64,000 nt of DNA from SHWB01 sp050246875 (lineage in GTDB: Bacteria; Pseudomonadota; Alphaproteobacteria; UBA6615), in the NCBI GenBank assembly GCA_050246875.1, contig JBFWVF010000013.1, forward strand, positions 1-64,000, in the 5' to 3' direction. Both the position numbers and the translations under genes were made by a program. Position 1 is the stretch's first letter. The number at the start of each line of letters is the position of its first letter. Below the pieces are notes generated by a model that was given only the letters and a program-made list of their open reading frames with translations, was not told the DNA's origin and did not search any database. Below, piece by piece: positions 12,526 through 20,928 of the stretch.

Positions 12526-14047
12526 CGGCGCCGATCTGCCACGGAATGAACTCGTTGTCGCCGAAGCCCTGAAGCTCGGACTTCGAGCGCGAGCCGCTGG
12601 CGACATCGAGCATCAGGCGGAAGATGTGTTCGCCCATCTCCGCGACCGTCGCCTCGCCGTCGGCGACGAGGCCGCAATTGACGTCCATGTCCTCTTCCAT
12701 GCGGCCGAACATGGGCGTGTTGGTGGCGAGCTTGATCGATGGTGCCGGCTTGCAGCCGTAGACCGAGCCGCGGCCGGTGGTGAAGGTGACGAGGTTGGCG
12801 CCCGAAGCGACCTGACCGGTGATCGAGCACGGGTCGTAACCCGGCGAGTCCATGAACACGAACCCCTTGCTCGTCACCGGCTCGGCGTACTTGTAGACGC
12901 CGGTGAGGTTCGACGTGCCACCCTTGGCGGCGGCGCCGAGCGACTTCTCGAGAATGGTGGTGAGCCCGCCCGCCTTGTTGCCCGGCGTCGGGTTGTTGTT
13001 CATGTTGCCGTCGTTGCGCGCGGTGTAGTCCTCCCACCAGCGGATGCGCTCGATCAGCTTTTCGCCGACCTCGCGCGACACGGCGCGGCGCGTGAGAAGA
13101 TGCTCGGCGCCGTAGATCTCGGGCGTCTCGGAGAGGATGCCGGTGCCGCCGTGGCGGGCCAGCAGGTCGACGGCCGCGCCGAGGGCCGGATTGGCCGTGA
13201 TCCCGGAATAGCCGTCCGAGCCGCCGCATTGCAGCGCCACGGTCAATTCGGACGCCGGCACGGTCTCGCGCCGCGCCTCGTTGGCGATCGGCAGCATGGC
13301 ACGGATGTGCTCGATCGCCGCGTCGACCGTCTTGCGCGTGCCGCCGGTCTCCTGGATCGTCAGCGTCTGGAAGGTCGGCCCCGGCTTGATGCCGTAGGCC
13401 TCGAGCAGGAACGGGATCTGGTTGACCTCGCAGCCGAGCCCGACCATCACGATGCCGGCGAAGTTGGGGTGCCGCGCGAAGCCCCACAGCGTGCGCTGCA
13501 GGTTGGCGAAGCCCTCGCCCGCTCCGGCCATGCCGCAGCCGGTCGAATGCACGAAGGCCGAGACGCCGTCGACGTTGGGGTAGTCTGTGAGTTCGCCCGA
13601 GCGGGCGAAGGCATCGGCGACGTAGCGCCCGACGGTCGCCGAGCAGTTCACGGTGGTCAGGATGCCGATGTAGTTGCGTGTCCCCACGCGGTTGCCGCTG
13701 CGCCGGTAGCCCTGGAAGGTTGCGCGCTCCGCAACCGGCACGAAGTCCGTCGGCCGCGCCTCGCTGCCCCAGGCGTAGTCGCGCGCGAAATCGGCCATGC
13801 CGCAGTTGTGGACGTGCACATGGTCGCCGGGCGCGATGTCGGCCGTGGCCACGCCGATGATCTGGTTGTACTTGCGCACGTCGGCGCCGGCCTTGATGGC
13901 GGCGCTGGCGATCTTGTGGCCGCGCGGCACCGTTGCCGTCGTCGTCGCGCCCACACCCGGCAAGGTCGTGCCGGGCAGGATGTCGGCGCGCGCCACCACG
14001 ACATTGTCGGCGGCATGCAGGCGGATGGTCAGCGGCGTGGCGGTCAT
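12518..14047 (-). CDS. Altronate/galactarate dehydratase (UxaA/GarD family)
   Basis: A 509-residue protein with an N-terminal SAF domain (residues about 8-85, containing HVHVHNCGMADFARDY) and a C-terminal UxaA/GarD domain. Conserved stretches are HSTGCGMAGAGEGF, VGLGCEVNQ, QCGGSDGYSGITANPALG and GSVYGCKPAPSIKLATNT. The family dehydrates aldonic or aldaric acids such as altronate or galactarate in sugar-acid catabolism, using an active-site iron. The SAF and main domains are on one chain, as in E. coli UxaA. The ATG at 14047 is preceded by GGGAGAAGG. It follows the GT2 gene by 55 bp on the same strand; no uronate isomerase or kinase is nearby, so the exact substrate is open. Confidence 0.83.
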   Translation of the reverse strand: MTATPLTIRLHAADNVVVARADILPGTTLPGVGATTTATVPRGHKIASAAIKAGADVRKYNQIIGVATADIAPGDHVHVHNCGMADFARDYAWGSEARPTDFVPVAERATFQGYRRSGNRVGTRNYIGILTTVNCSATVGRYVADAFARSGELTDYPNVDGVSAFVHSTGCGMAGAGEGFANLQRTLWGFARHPNFAGIVMVGLGCEVNQIPFLLEAYGIKPGPTFQTLTIQETGGTRKTVDAAIEHIRAMLPIANEARRETVPASELTVALQCGGSDGYSGITANPALGAAVDLLARHGGTGILSETPEIYGAEHLLTRRAVSREVGEKLIERIRWWEDYTARNDGNMNNNPTPGNKAGGLTTILEKSLGAAAKGGTSNLTGVYKYAEPVTSKGFVFMDSPGYDPCSITGQVASGANLVTFTTGRGSVYGCKPAPSIKLATNTPMFGRMEEDMDVNCGLVADGEATVAEMGEHIFRLMLDVASGSRSKSELQGFGDNEFIPWQIGAVM

Positions 14048-14102
14048 GGCCTTCTCCCGGGCGGGTCGCGCGCGGAAGACTATCAGACGCAGGGCCACGG
14101 CC

Positions 14103-14834
14103 CTAGCCGGCGTCGTCGGCCGCCAGTCTTTCACCACGCCCCCAGCGGCGGCGGACCGCGATCTGCTGGCCGGCGCAAAGCCATGCCACACGCGCCAGCC
14201 GGCGCACGCTGGCCAGCGACGGCGAGCCGCCCCGTCGCGGCAGCTGGGGCACCGGCACATGATCGACGCGGCAACCGAGCCGGCGCGCAAGGACCTCGAT
14301 GGACGTCATCGGGGCGAAATCGTCCCGCGCCGTGAACGCCAGCGCGTCGCGCATCGGCTCGCGGCGCATCAGCTTGAACGGACAGTTGGCATCCGGCACC
14401 CAGCGTTGCCAAAGACCGAGATTGGCAAGCCGCAGCCCGGTCGACACTACCCAGCGGACCGGTCCGTCGGCCCGCACACTGCGTATGCCGCATACGAAGT
14501 CGAAGGCGTCGCGCCTCTCCCACAGCGACCAGAAATCGGTCACGCGGTGCTGGCCGTCGCTGTCGGTGTGGAACACCCAGTCCCCGCGCGCGCGCAGCAG
14601 CCCGGTCCGCAACGCCGGACCGTGGCCGACATTGCGGGGCAGATGGACAACGACCAGGCCCGGGCATTCGCGTGCGAGATCGTCGAGGATCGCGCCGGTC
14701 GCGTCGCGGCTGCAGTCGTCGACGACGATCAGTTCCGCATCGTCCAGGGGCGCGACGACGCCGACGTACCAGTCACGGACGTTCGCCGCGATGATGTCGG
14801 CCTCGTTGTAGGCGGGCATGACGACGCTGAGCAT
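14103..14834 (-). CDS. Family 2 glycosyltransferase (polyprenyl-phosphate mannosyltransferase-like)
   Basis: A 243-residue cytosolic GT-A transferase. It begins MLSVVMPAYNEADII, has VVDDCSRDATG near residue 40 and the DxD-type nucleotide-sugar site TDSDGQ near residue 92, then QRWVPDANCPFKLMRR. No transmembrane segment is evident, so it resembles soluble polyprenyl-phosphate sugar synthases (DPM1-like) that load a sugar on a lipid phosphate. It starts one base after the stop of the UGM-like gene, so the two are almost certainly co-translated. The donor may be the UGM product, which is inference. Confidence 0.78.
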   Translation of the reverse strand: MLSVVMPAYNEADIIAANVRDWYVGVVAPLDDAELIVVDDCSRDATGAILDDLARECPGLVVVHLPRNVGHGPALRTGLLRARGDWVFHTDSDGQHRVTDFWSLWERRDAFDFVCGIRSVRADGPVRWVVSTGLRLANLGLWQRWVPDANCPFKLMRREPMRDALAFTARDDFAPMTSIEVLARRLGCRVDHVPVPQLPRRGGSPSLASVRRLARVAWLCAGQQIAVRRRWGRGERLAADDAG

Positions 14835-14835
14835 G

Positions 14836-16266
14836 CTAGCGCACCGTCGTCCCGCGCGGCCGGTTGACCGCGTGGTGATCGCCCAGCGTCGGCTCGGCGG
14901 CGCCGGTCAGCAGCCGGTCGACGACTTCGACGCCCTGCATCAGCGAATGATCCTGATTCGACACTTCGTAGCGCCATGCCCCGAAGCGGCCACGGCTGTA
15001 GATATGGCGGCGTTCAAGCGCGCAGTGCAGGACGGCCAGCGCCGCGTCGCGCTCGAGGGACGGGGTCGGATAGCCGTGCGGCAGGGTCTTTTGCCACAGC
15101 GACACGATCGCATTGTCCGGCCCGATCAGCCGCGACCGCCGCATGCCGGCCACCACGGCGTCGGCGAGACCCGGACGGTCGACCGGCTTCGCCGGCGACT
15201 CCGATACTTCGGCCATCAACGACCACTGGCGGCCAGGCTCAGGCACGTTCGCCGGCGCATAGTTCGAGAACACGGTGGCCCGATAGAAAGGCACCTCCGG
15301 CTCCGGGAAATACATCCAGCACTTCCTGCGCAAAGTCGCCGGCATCGGGCCGGCGAGGCCGACGCCGACGACGTGCACGGTCGAGCGGCGCAGGCGCGCC
15401 GCCGCCGGGAGCAGCTCGTCGAGATCCGAGCGCGCCACGAAATCGTCGATCGGCATGGTCGAGATCAGGATGTCGTAGTCCTCGCTGCCACCACCGACGA
15501 GGTGCAGCCGACGGCCGGACGTGTCGATGCGCGCCACTTCCGCGCCGTAGCGGATCGTGCCCGCCGGAAAACGCGCGGCCAGCCGCCGCCAGATCTCGCC
15601 GGTCCCGCCCGCCACTGGAAAGCGGAACGTGCTGTTCGGTCCCCAGCCGACATCGTCGCGCCGGCGCACGAAATTGGCGAGGACGCGGCGCAGGTCGACC
15701 GCGGCGACCCGGTCGCCGACCCAGTGCGCCGACAGTTCACGCGCCGGCCAGGCCCAGACCTTGAAGTTGTACGGCAGCATGAAAGCCCGGGCGACGCCGG
15801 CGCCGAAACTTGCGCGGATCCACTCCTCGAAATTGGCCGGCACGGCGGCCGGCTTGCGCCGTGCCGCGAGGAATCCGGCGAGACATGAGAGAAGCTCAAC
15901 AGGTGGCAGGTGGCGCACGTTGTTCTGGAACGGATAGGGGATAAAGCGGTCACGCATCCATATCCACGCCTCGCGCTGATGATGCAGCCACTCGCCGCCG
16001 AGCAGATCGTCCATCAGCCGGTCGAAATGATCGTAGTGGGAAAACTGGACGTGGCCGCCGTAATCCCAGGTGAAGCCGGCCGGATCGCGTTCAGAGCCCG
16101 CAAGGCCACCGGCGATGTCGGCGCGCTCGATCAGCGTGACGTTGGTCAGGCCATGCTCGACGAGGCGGCTCGCCGCACCCAGGCCGGTCGGCCCCGCACC
16201 GACGATGACGATCCTGCGCCGATCGAGCTGCGCGACCGGTACATGCCGATGCAACTCGCTTGTCAT
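14836..16266 (-). CDS. UDP-galactopyranose mutase-like flavoprotein, eukaryotic-type (class II)
   Basis: A 476-residue FAD enzyme. The Rossmann motif GAGPTG is at residues 23-28. Further motifs match those remembered for Aspergillus and trypanosomatid UGMs rather than bacterial Glf: GGHVQFSHY (70-78), YPFQNN (111-116), PYNFKVWA (165-172), TFRFPxxGGTGxIW (about 213-226), FYRATVFSNY (327-336), HGYPTP (397-402) and GRFGAWRYEVSNQDHS (426-441). UGM interconverts UDP-galactopyranose and UDP-galactofuranose. Length is nearer eukaryotic UGM (about 480-510) than bacterial (about 370-390). The ATG at 16266 was chosen because it precedes the FAD motif by a normal distance. It is upstream of and nearly contiguous with the GT2 gene. 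A related non-UGM flavoprotein cannot be excluded. Confidence 0.72.
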   Translation of the reverse strand: MTSELHRHVPVAQLDRRRIVIVGAGPTGLGAASRLVEHGLTNVTLIERADIAGGLAGSERDPAGFTWDYGGHVQFSHYDHFDRLMDDLLGGEWLHHQREAWIWMRDRFIPYPFQNNVRHLPPVELLSCLAGFLAARRKPAAVPANFEEWIRASFGAGVARAFMLPYNFKVWAWPARELSAHWVGDRVAAVDLRRVLANFVRRRDDVGWGPNSTFRFPVAGGTGEIWRRLAARFPAGTIRYGAEVARIDTSGRRLHLVGGGSEDYDILISTMPIDDFVARSDLDELLPAAARLRRSTVHVVGVGLAGPMPATLRRKCWMYFPEPEVPFYRATVFSNYAPANVPEPGRQWSLMAEVSESPAKPVDRPGLADAVVAGMRRSRLIGPDNAIVSLWQKTLPHGYPTPSLERDAALAVLHCALERRHIYSRGRFGAWRYEVSNQDHSLMQGVEVVDRLLTGAAEPTLGDHHAVNRPRGTTVR

Positions 16267-16440
16267 CTGCAGCGCACCGCCCCCACGAGTTGCACGCGCC
16301 CGTCGCAACAGGCGGCCGACTGAAGACTACCACGCGGGCATCCGGCGGATCGGGCTCGATTGCGAGCGCGATGATCGACATGATAGTGGTCGCGACCGAT
16401 CCCGAGCGGGTTCGCGACGGCGGTTCCGGCAGGGCGAGGC

Positions 16441-18081
16441 ATGCACGAACCGAACCCGGGCATCCGCGATCTCGTGTGGCCGCGGCCGCCCCTGAGTACG
16501 CGGCGATCCCTGCTGGCGGGCCGGGTCGACGTCGTCCGCGTCGTCTGCGTCCTCATGGTCTGCGCCTTGGCCGCCGTGCCGTCGCTGGCGAGCGCCCTCG
16601 GCCGTCCCTGGACAATTACGCCCGATCACGACTTCATCGCCGTCTACAACGCACTGCTGTTCAACACCGGCCTGCCGCAGGAAAATTTCGACTTCACGGC
16701 ATACCCGCTCTATCTCGCCCTGGCGGCCTGGTTCCGTCTCTACGAGGCTTTCGGCCTCGTCGCGATCGCCGATTTCGCTACGCTGCAGGCCGCCGGAACC
16801 TGGGAGGAGAGCTTCGCCGAACTGATCGCCGCGGGCCGCGTCTTGATGCTGGTCTTCGGCGTGGCGATGACCCTCACGGTGTATCTGGTCCTGCGCCGGA
16901 TGGTGGTCTGGCCGGCGGCGATCGCCATGACCGCCGTGTTCGCAGTGAGCCAGGGGCTGGCGGTCAACCTGCACCTCATCCGTCCCGACCTGCCGAGCGC
17001 CTTCTTCTACCTCGCCGCCACCGGCGCGCTGCTGCTGGCGCGGCGCTGGGACGTAAGCTTGCCGTTCCGCCTCGCGTTCGCCGCGGCGCTGGCCTGGCTG
17101 TCGATCCAGGCGAAGCTGCAGACGGTTCCGGCCGTCTTCGCGCTGTTCCTTCTGGCACAGTTTGTGTTGCCAGCAGCGGACGATGACCCCGACCCGCACG
17201 ATCACGACTACTTCGAAAAGCTCGCCGACATGGGGCCGGCATGGCTGTTCTTCGGTTTCGTCACCGCAATGCCGCTGCTCTACGAGATATGGCAGATACT
17301 CGACGGTAACGGCTTCAAGATCATGGGCTATCAGGTCGCGCTTGCCGGCTTCGCGATTGCCAACATGGTGGTCTACTGGCTGCGGACCGGTGTTCCCGGC
17401 ATCGCGGCGACAACCGTCGGCGCGCTTCTCGCCGGCCTCGGCATCGCCCATCTGCTGCACTACGTGCATCCCAGCTACGTCAACATCGAAGGGCCGCTCT
17501 ACTTCATCGACGTCAAGCTCGGCTTCGTCGGCGAGGGCGTTTCCGCGAGCGGTGAAGGCTACCTGTCAGGTACCGAGTTCGACGCCGTGGCCCTCGGCCT
17601 GCGCATGCTGGACGGCGTCTGGTTCGTGCTGGCCGGCAAGGTGCTGGAATGGCGCACGCTGGTCTGGGGTGCCTGCATCTGGATCGGTCTCGGCGCTTCA
17701 GCCATCGACCTGCTGCGTGGCCGCTGGCGGCGCGCCATGCTGCCGCTCGCGCTGATCCTGCTGGCCCTCGGCATCGACGTGCTGGCATCCTTGCGCCGCC
17801 AACCGATCTATCCGGTCTTCGTCGAGATGCTGGCCGTGCTCGGCTGCGCCGTCGCCGTCCAGCATCTGTTCGCCAGGACGGCGCCACGGCGCGTGCGCGC
17901 ACTCGCCATCGGTTGCGCGGCGCTGCTCGTCGTCGCGTCGACAGCGATCAATCTCGACAGCCGGTCGCCGTTGATGACTCACCCGTCGCTGGCCTTTCCG
18001 CCGACGGAGCCGTGCACGATCACCCGCGCCTTCAACAAGCGGATGGCGCACGTGTTCGATCACTACTGCCGGCCGGAATGA
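16441..18081 (+). CDS. Polytopic membrane protein, probable GT-C (ArnT/GT39-like) glycosyltransferase
   Basis: A 546-residue protein with about ten hydrophobic segments. After the first membrane span comes PWTITPDHDF (residues about 56-65), which fits the acidic loop motif of GT-C enzymes. An amphipathic region and a cytoplasmic acidic His-rich loop (DDDPDPHDHDYFEK, near 246-260) follow. GT-C proteins move sugars from polyprenyl-phosphate carriers to lipids, glycans or proteins on the outer face of the inner membrane. It diverges from the UGM-like/GT2 pair across 174 bp, supporting a shared pathway. Its last 50 bp overlap the convergent UPF0104 gene. No close family was recognised, so the GT-C assignment is tentative. 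Confidence 0.6.
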   Translation: MHEPNPGIRDLVWPRPPLSTRRSLLAGRVDVVRVVCVLMVCALAAVPSLASALGRPWTITPDHDFIAVYNALLFNTGLPQENFDFTAYPLYLALAAWFRLYEAFGLVAIADFATLQAAGTWEESFAELIAAGRVLMLVFGVAMTLTVYLVLRRMVVWPAAIAMTAVFAVSQGLAVNLHLIRPDLPSAFFYLAATGALLLARRWDVSLPFRLAFAAALAWLSIQAKLQTVPAVFALFLLAQFVLPAADDDPDPHDHDYFEKLADMGPAWLFFGFVTAMPLLYEIWQILDGNGFKIMGYQVALAGFAIANMVVYWLRTGVPGIAATTVGALLAGLGIAHLLHYVHPSYVNIEGPLYFIDVKLGFVGEGVSASGEGYLSGTEFDAVALGLRMLDGVWFVLAGKVLEWRTLVWGACIWIGLGASAIDLLRGRWRRAMLPLALILLALGIDVLASLRRQPIYPVFVEMLAVLGCAVAVQHLFARTAPRRVRALAIGCAALLVVASTAINLDSRSPLMTHPSLAFPPTEPCTITRAFNKRMAHVFDHYCRPE

Positions 18082-19012
18082 TCGCGCCACGGCGCCGTCC
18101 CAGCAGCCACAGGACACCCCCGGGCAGGCCGAGCACCGCCCAGGTGACGCCGAAGGCGACCGACAGCGCCGCCGCGTCCGCAGCGCCAAGGCCGAGGGCG
18201 CCGTAGGCGACCACGGCAGCCCCCTCCCTCACCCCCCAGCCGGCCAGCGTGAAGGGCGCCAGCGATACGATCAGCAGCAATGGCACGACGGTCGCCGTCG
18301 CCAGGCTGTCGAGCGGCAAATCCATGGCGCGTGCGAGGGCGACAGCAACGACGGCGGTGAGCATGTGCCCTGCCAACGCCAGGGCTATCGCCTTGGCGCC
18401 AGTCCGGGGATCGGACAACAGCGTCCCTATCCCGTCACCGAACTGCGCCAGCGGCCGTGTCCGCCGCCAGAGGACGACCAGGCGCGACAGCGGCCCGACG
18501 AGCAAGCCGAATGCTACCAGCGCCGCATAGACCGCGCCGACCAGAGCCACCGCGCCCCACCACGCTGTCGCGTCCGTAAAGCGCCCGGCGAGCAGCGCGA
18601 GGCACGGCGCGGCGAGCAGCGCGAGGCCCGCGAGGCCGATCAACCGGTCGAGCACCACGCCCGCTGCCGACGCCGCCCGCGGCGCGCCAGCACGCCAGGC
18701 CAGGGCCACGCGAAAGGCATCGCCGCCGATGCTCGACGGCAGGGTCTGGTTGAAGAACAGGCCGATGAAGAACAGGCGGCCCGCCAGCCATGCCGACAGG
18801 GGCGCGCCGACCCTGCGAGTGACGATCGACCAGCGCCAGACGCCGAGCGCATTGACCATCATGCCGAAGGCAAAGGCCACCGCCACCCATCCCGGCGCCA
18901 ATGTCGTCGCGCGAGCGGCCAGCAACGTGCCGTCCACGTCGCGCACGGCGAACCAGACGAGGCCGGCGCTCACGGCAAGACGGATGGCAAATCCCGCGAT
19001 ACGGCCGGTCAC
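18032..19012 (-). CDS. UPF0104/lysylphosphatidylglycerol-synthase-TM family membrane protein
   Basis: A 326-residue inner-membrane protein with about eight spans. It carries the family motifs FFNQTLPSSIGGDAFRV (near residue 86), LDRLIGL (near 121) and PFTLAGWGVREGA (near 255). The family includes the flippase-like membrane half of MprF and proteins found in glycan or hopanoid clusters; it often acts with polyprenyl-linked glycosyltransferases. The GTG at 19012 has GGGGGGC just upstream. Its 3' end overlaps the convergent GT-C-like gene by 50 bp, which is unusual for two membrane proteins. The precise role is unknown. Confidence 0.75.
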   Translation of the reverse strand: MTGRIAGFAIRLAVSAGLVWFAVRDVDGTLLAARATTLAPGWVAVAFAFGMMVNALGVWRWSIVTRRVGAPLSAWLAGRLFFIGLFFNQTLPSSIGGDAFRVALAWRAGAPRAASAAGVVLDRLIGLAGLALLAAPCLALLAGRFTDATAWWGAVALVGAVYAALVAFGLLVGPLSRLVVLWRRTRPLAQFGDGIGTLLSDPRTGAKAIALALAGHMLTAVVAVALARAMDLPLDSLATATVVPLLLIVSLAPFTLAGWGVREGAAVVAYGALGLGAADAAALSVAFGVTWAVLGLPGGVLWLLGRRRGAIIPAGSSDRTRAPSAC

Positions 19013-19116
19013 GACGCCCCCCGGTGCGAGCGGCGCACGATGGCCCGCTCCCTCGGGCGAAACCTACCACGTCAGCCGGCGAGGCCGCGCCTTTCGATCC
19101 GCTCCGATGCCGTGCC

Positions 19117-19449
19117 TCAGGCGTCCGGCGGCCCGGCGTCCAGGTGACGGGCGATCGCGCGGCGGACATCGGGCGGCTGCGCCTCGACCGCCGCGGCGAG
19201 CCGGCGAAGCTGCCAGCGCAGGCCATAGACCTGGTCCATCAGATCGAGCGCCACCTGCAGTCCTTCGCCGGTGAGGCCGAGGTCTCGGCGCATGTCGAGA
19301 ATCAGGTCGATGCGCGCGACGTCGATCGCGCGATAGACAATGCGGCCCTCGCGGCGGCCCGGGCGCACCCAGCCGGCGGCGACGAAGCGGCGCAGGTCGC
19401 GCCGCGTCAGCCCGGCGCAGCGGGCCAGCAGTTCGTCTTCAGCGAACAT
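19117..19449 (-). CDS. cbpM: Chaperone modulator CbpM
   Basis: A 110-residue MerR-fold-like protein. It has an N-terminal winged-helix segment (LTRRDLRRFVAAGWVRPGRR) and VYRAIDVARIDLILDMRRDLGLTGEGL, typical of CbpM, followed by a C-terminal helix. CbpM binds the J-domain of CbpA and restrains its co-chaperone activity. The start overlaps the end of the adjacent cbpA gene by 11 bp, confirming the partnership. Confidence 0.85.
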   Translation of the reverse strand: MFAEDELLARCAGLTRRDLRRFVAAGWVRPGRREGRIVYRAIDVARIDLILDMRRDLGLTGEGLQVALDLMDQVYGLRWQLRRLAAAVEAQPPDVRRAIARHLDAGPPDA

Positions 19450-20386
19450 CGCCCCCTCCCGTCATGCCGGCACGCGGGTCGTAGGGATGGCGGGCCTGCC
19501 AGCCGGCGAGAAACTGCTTCAGTTCCTCGTCGGGCCGTTCGGGCAGAACCACCTTCAGCGTCACCACCTGGTCGCCGCGACCGCCGCCGGGCCGCGCGAC
19601 ACCGCGCCCGCCCAGCCGCAACCGGGTGCCGCTGCCGGCGCCGGACGGCACCGTCAGTGTGACGTCGCCGCCGATAGTCGGTACCCGCACCTTGCCGCCC
19701 AGCACCGCCTCGCCCAGGGTCACCGGCAACTCGACGTGGATGTCGTCGCCGTCGCGGCGGAACAGCGGATGCGGACGGACGTGCACTTCGACCAGTGCAT
19801 CGCCGGCCTTGCCGCCGTCGAAGCCAGGCATGCCCTGCCCGGCCAGCCGCAGCGTCTGGCCATCGCGCATGCCCGCCGGTATCGACAGGTCGAGGCTGCG
19901 CCCGTCGGGCATGGTGATCCGCCGCTTCGCGCCGTTGGCAGCGTCGAGGAATTCGACCTCGAGCTGGTAGTGAAGGTCCCGTCCGGGAAACGGGCCGTGG
20001 GCACCGCGCGGGCCACCGCCCTGCGCGCCGGCATGCCGGAACAGGTCGGCGAAGACGTCGCCCATGTCGCCGAAATCGGCGAAGCCGGCGTGCGAGCGGT
20101 ACTCCTGACCGGCCCCCGCGTCCGCATAGCGGCGGTAGAACTGGCGCTCCGGCCGCTCGGCGCCGCTGGCGTCGATCTCGCCACGGTCGTAGCGGCCGCG
20201 CTTGTCCGGGTCGCCGAGGATGTCGAACGCCCCCTGGGCGCGCTTGAAGCGATCCTCGGCGCCCTTGTCGCCAGGGTTGAGGTCCGGATGCAGCGTCTTG
20301 GCGAGCTTGCGCCACGCCTTGCGGATGTCGTCCGCCGAGGCATCGCGCTTGACGCCGAGAACGCCGTACAGATCGTCGTCAGCCAC
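19439..20386 (-). CDS. cbpA: CbpA-type DnaJ co-chaperone
   Basis: A 315-residue class II J-domain protein. The J-domain spans residues 1-70 with LHPDLNPGD carrying the essential HPD. A Gly-rich linker and two C-terminal beta-sandwich domains follow (DLHYQLEVEFLDAANGAKRR, then GDVTLTVPSGAGSGTRLRLGG). There is no zinc-finger, which separates it from DnaJ. It stimulates DnaK. The GTG at 20386 was chosen because VADDDLYGVLGVKRDAS is the natural J-domain start and GGGAG lies upstream; longer in-frame starts add unrelated sequence. cbpM follows with an 11-bp overlap. Confidence 0.88.
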   Translation of the reverse strand: MADDDLYGVLGVKRDASADDIRKAWRKLAKTLHPDLNPGDKGAEDRFKRAQGAFDILGDPDKRGRYDRGEIDASGAERPERQFYRRYADAGAGQEYRSHAGFADFGDMGDVFADLFRHAGAQGGGPRGAHGPFPGRDLHYQLEVEFLDAANGAKRRITMPDGRSLDLSIPAGMRDGQTLRLAGQGMPGFDGGKAGDALVEVHVRPHPLFRRDGDDIHVELPVTLGEAVLGGKVRVPTIGGDVTLTVPSGAGSGTRLRLGGRGVARPGGGRGDQVVTLKVVLPERPDEELKQFLAGWQARHPYDPRAGMTGGGDVR

Positions 20387-20462
20387 GCGCCGCTCCCGCA
20401 AGTGGAAACCGGCACTACATATGGGCATGCAGGACCAAATTTTCCACCGGTGGAAACTTCCG

Positions 20463-20852
20463 TCAGTCGACCTTCGCGGCGACCACGTCCATCTCGACCA
20501 CCCATTCGGCCCGGGCGAGGCCGCTGACGCAGAAGGTCGAGGCCGGGTAGTACTGGCCGACGAACTCTGCACGGCCCTCGCGCAGGTACTTCACATCCGC
20601 TTCGTTGCGGGCGTAGACGACAACCTTGACAATGTCCTCCACGCCCATGTTGGCCTCCTTGAGGATCGCCAGCACGTTCTTCCATGTCTGCCGGTGCTGT
20701 TCCTGAAAGCCTTCGGGCACGGTGCCGTCAGGTCGGGCGCCGACCTGCCCGGCGAGCCAGAGCCAGCGGGCGCCGGCCGGCACTTCGATGGCATGGCTGT
20801 AGAGATTGGCGGGCGGCGGTACGGATTTCGGATTGAGGCGGCGCAGGGCCAT
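20463..20852 (-). CDS. RidA/YjgF-family protein, copy 1
   Basis: A 129-residue Rid-superfamily protein that should form the usual trimer with active sites between subunits. The start MALRRLNPKSVPPP and the sequence LWLAGQVGARPDGTVPEGFQEQHRQTWKN split into conserved GQVG and Q-W-KN elements. The RidA imine-deaminase Arg (in PARS of E. coli RidA) is replaced: this protein has PAST. It may therefore lack 2-aminoacrylate deaminase activity. GGGAGGA precedes the ATG. A perfect inverted repeat lies about 20 nt upstream of the start. The gene ends in AAKVD, as does the second Rid gene at 26449. Confidence 0.82.
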   Translation of the reverse strand: MALRRLNPKSVPPPANLYSHAIEVPAGARWLWLAGQVGARPDGTVPEGFQEQHRQTWKNVLAILKEANMGVEDIVKVVVYARNEADVKYLREGRAEFVGQYYPASTFCVSGLARAEWVVEMDVVAAKVD

Positions 20853-20871
20853 CGGTGGCGTCCTCCCGTTC

Positions 20872-20899
20872 GCAAGATCGTCGAGAACGACGATCTTGC
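20872..20899. repeat. Perfect 12-bp inverted repeat, strong hairpin
   Basis: GCAAGATCGTCG at 20872-20883 and its exact complement CGACGATCTTGC at 20888-20899 flank a 4-nt AGAA spacer. As RNA this gives a 12-bp stem on either strand. It lies in the gap between the VUT transporter gene and ridA copy 1, both on the minus strand. No T-run follows on either side, so it is not a canonical intrinsic terminator; it may stabilise or process the transcript, or serve as an operator. Confidence 0.85.
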
Positions 20900-20928
20900 T
20901 CCGGTACGTCCCCGGCGCCAAGACGGCC

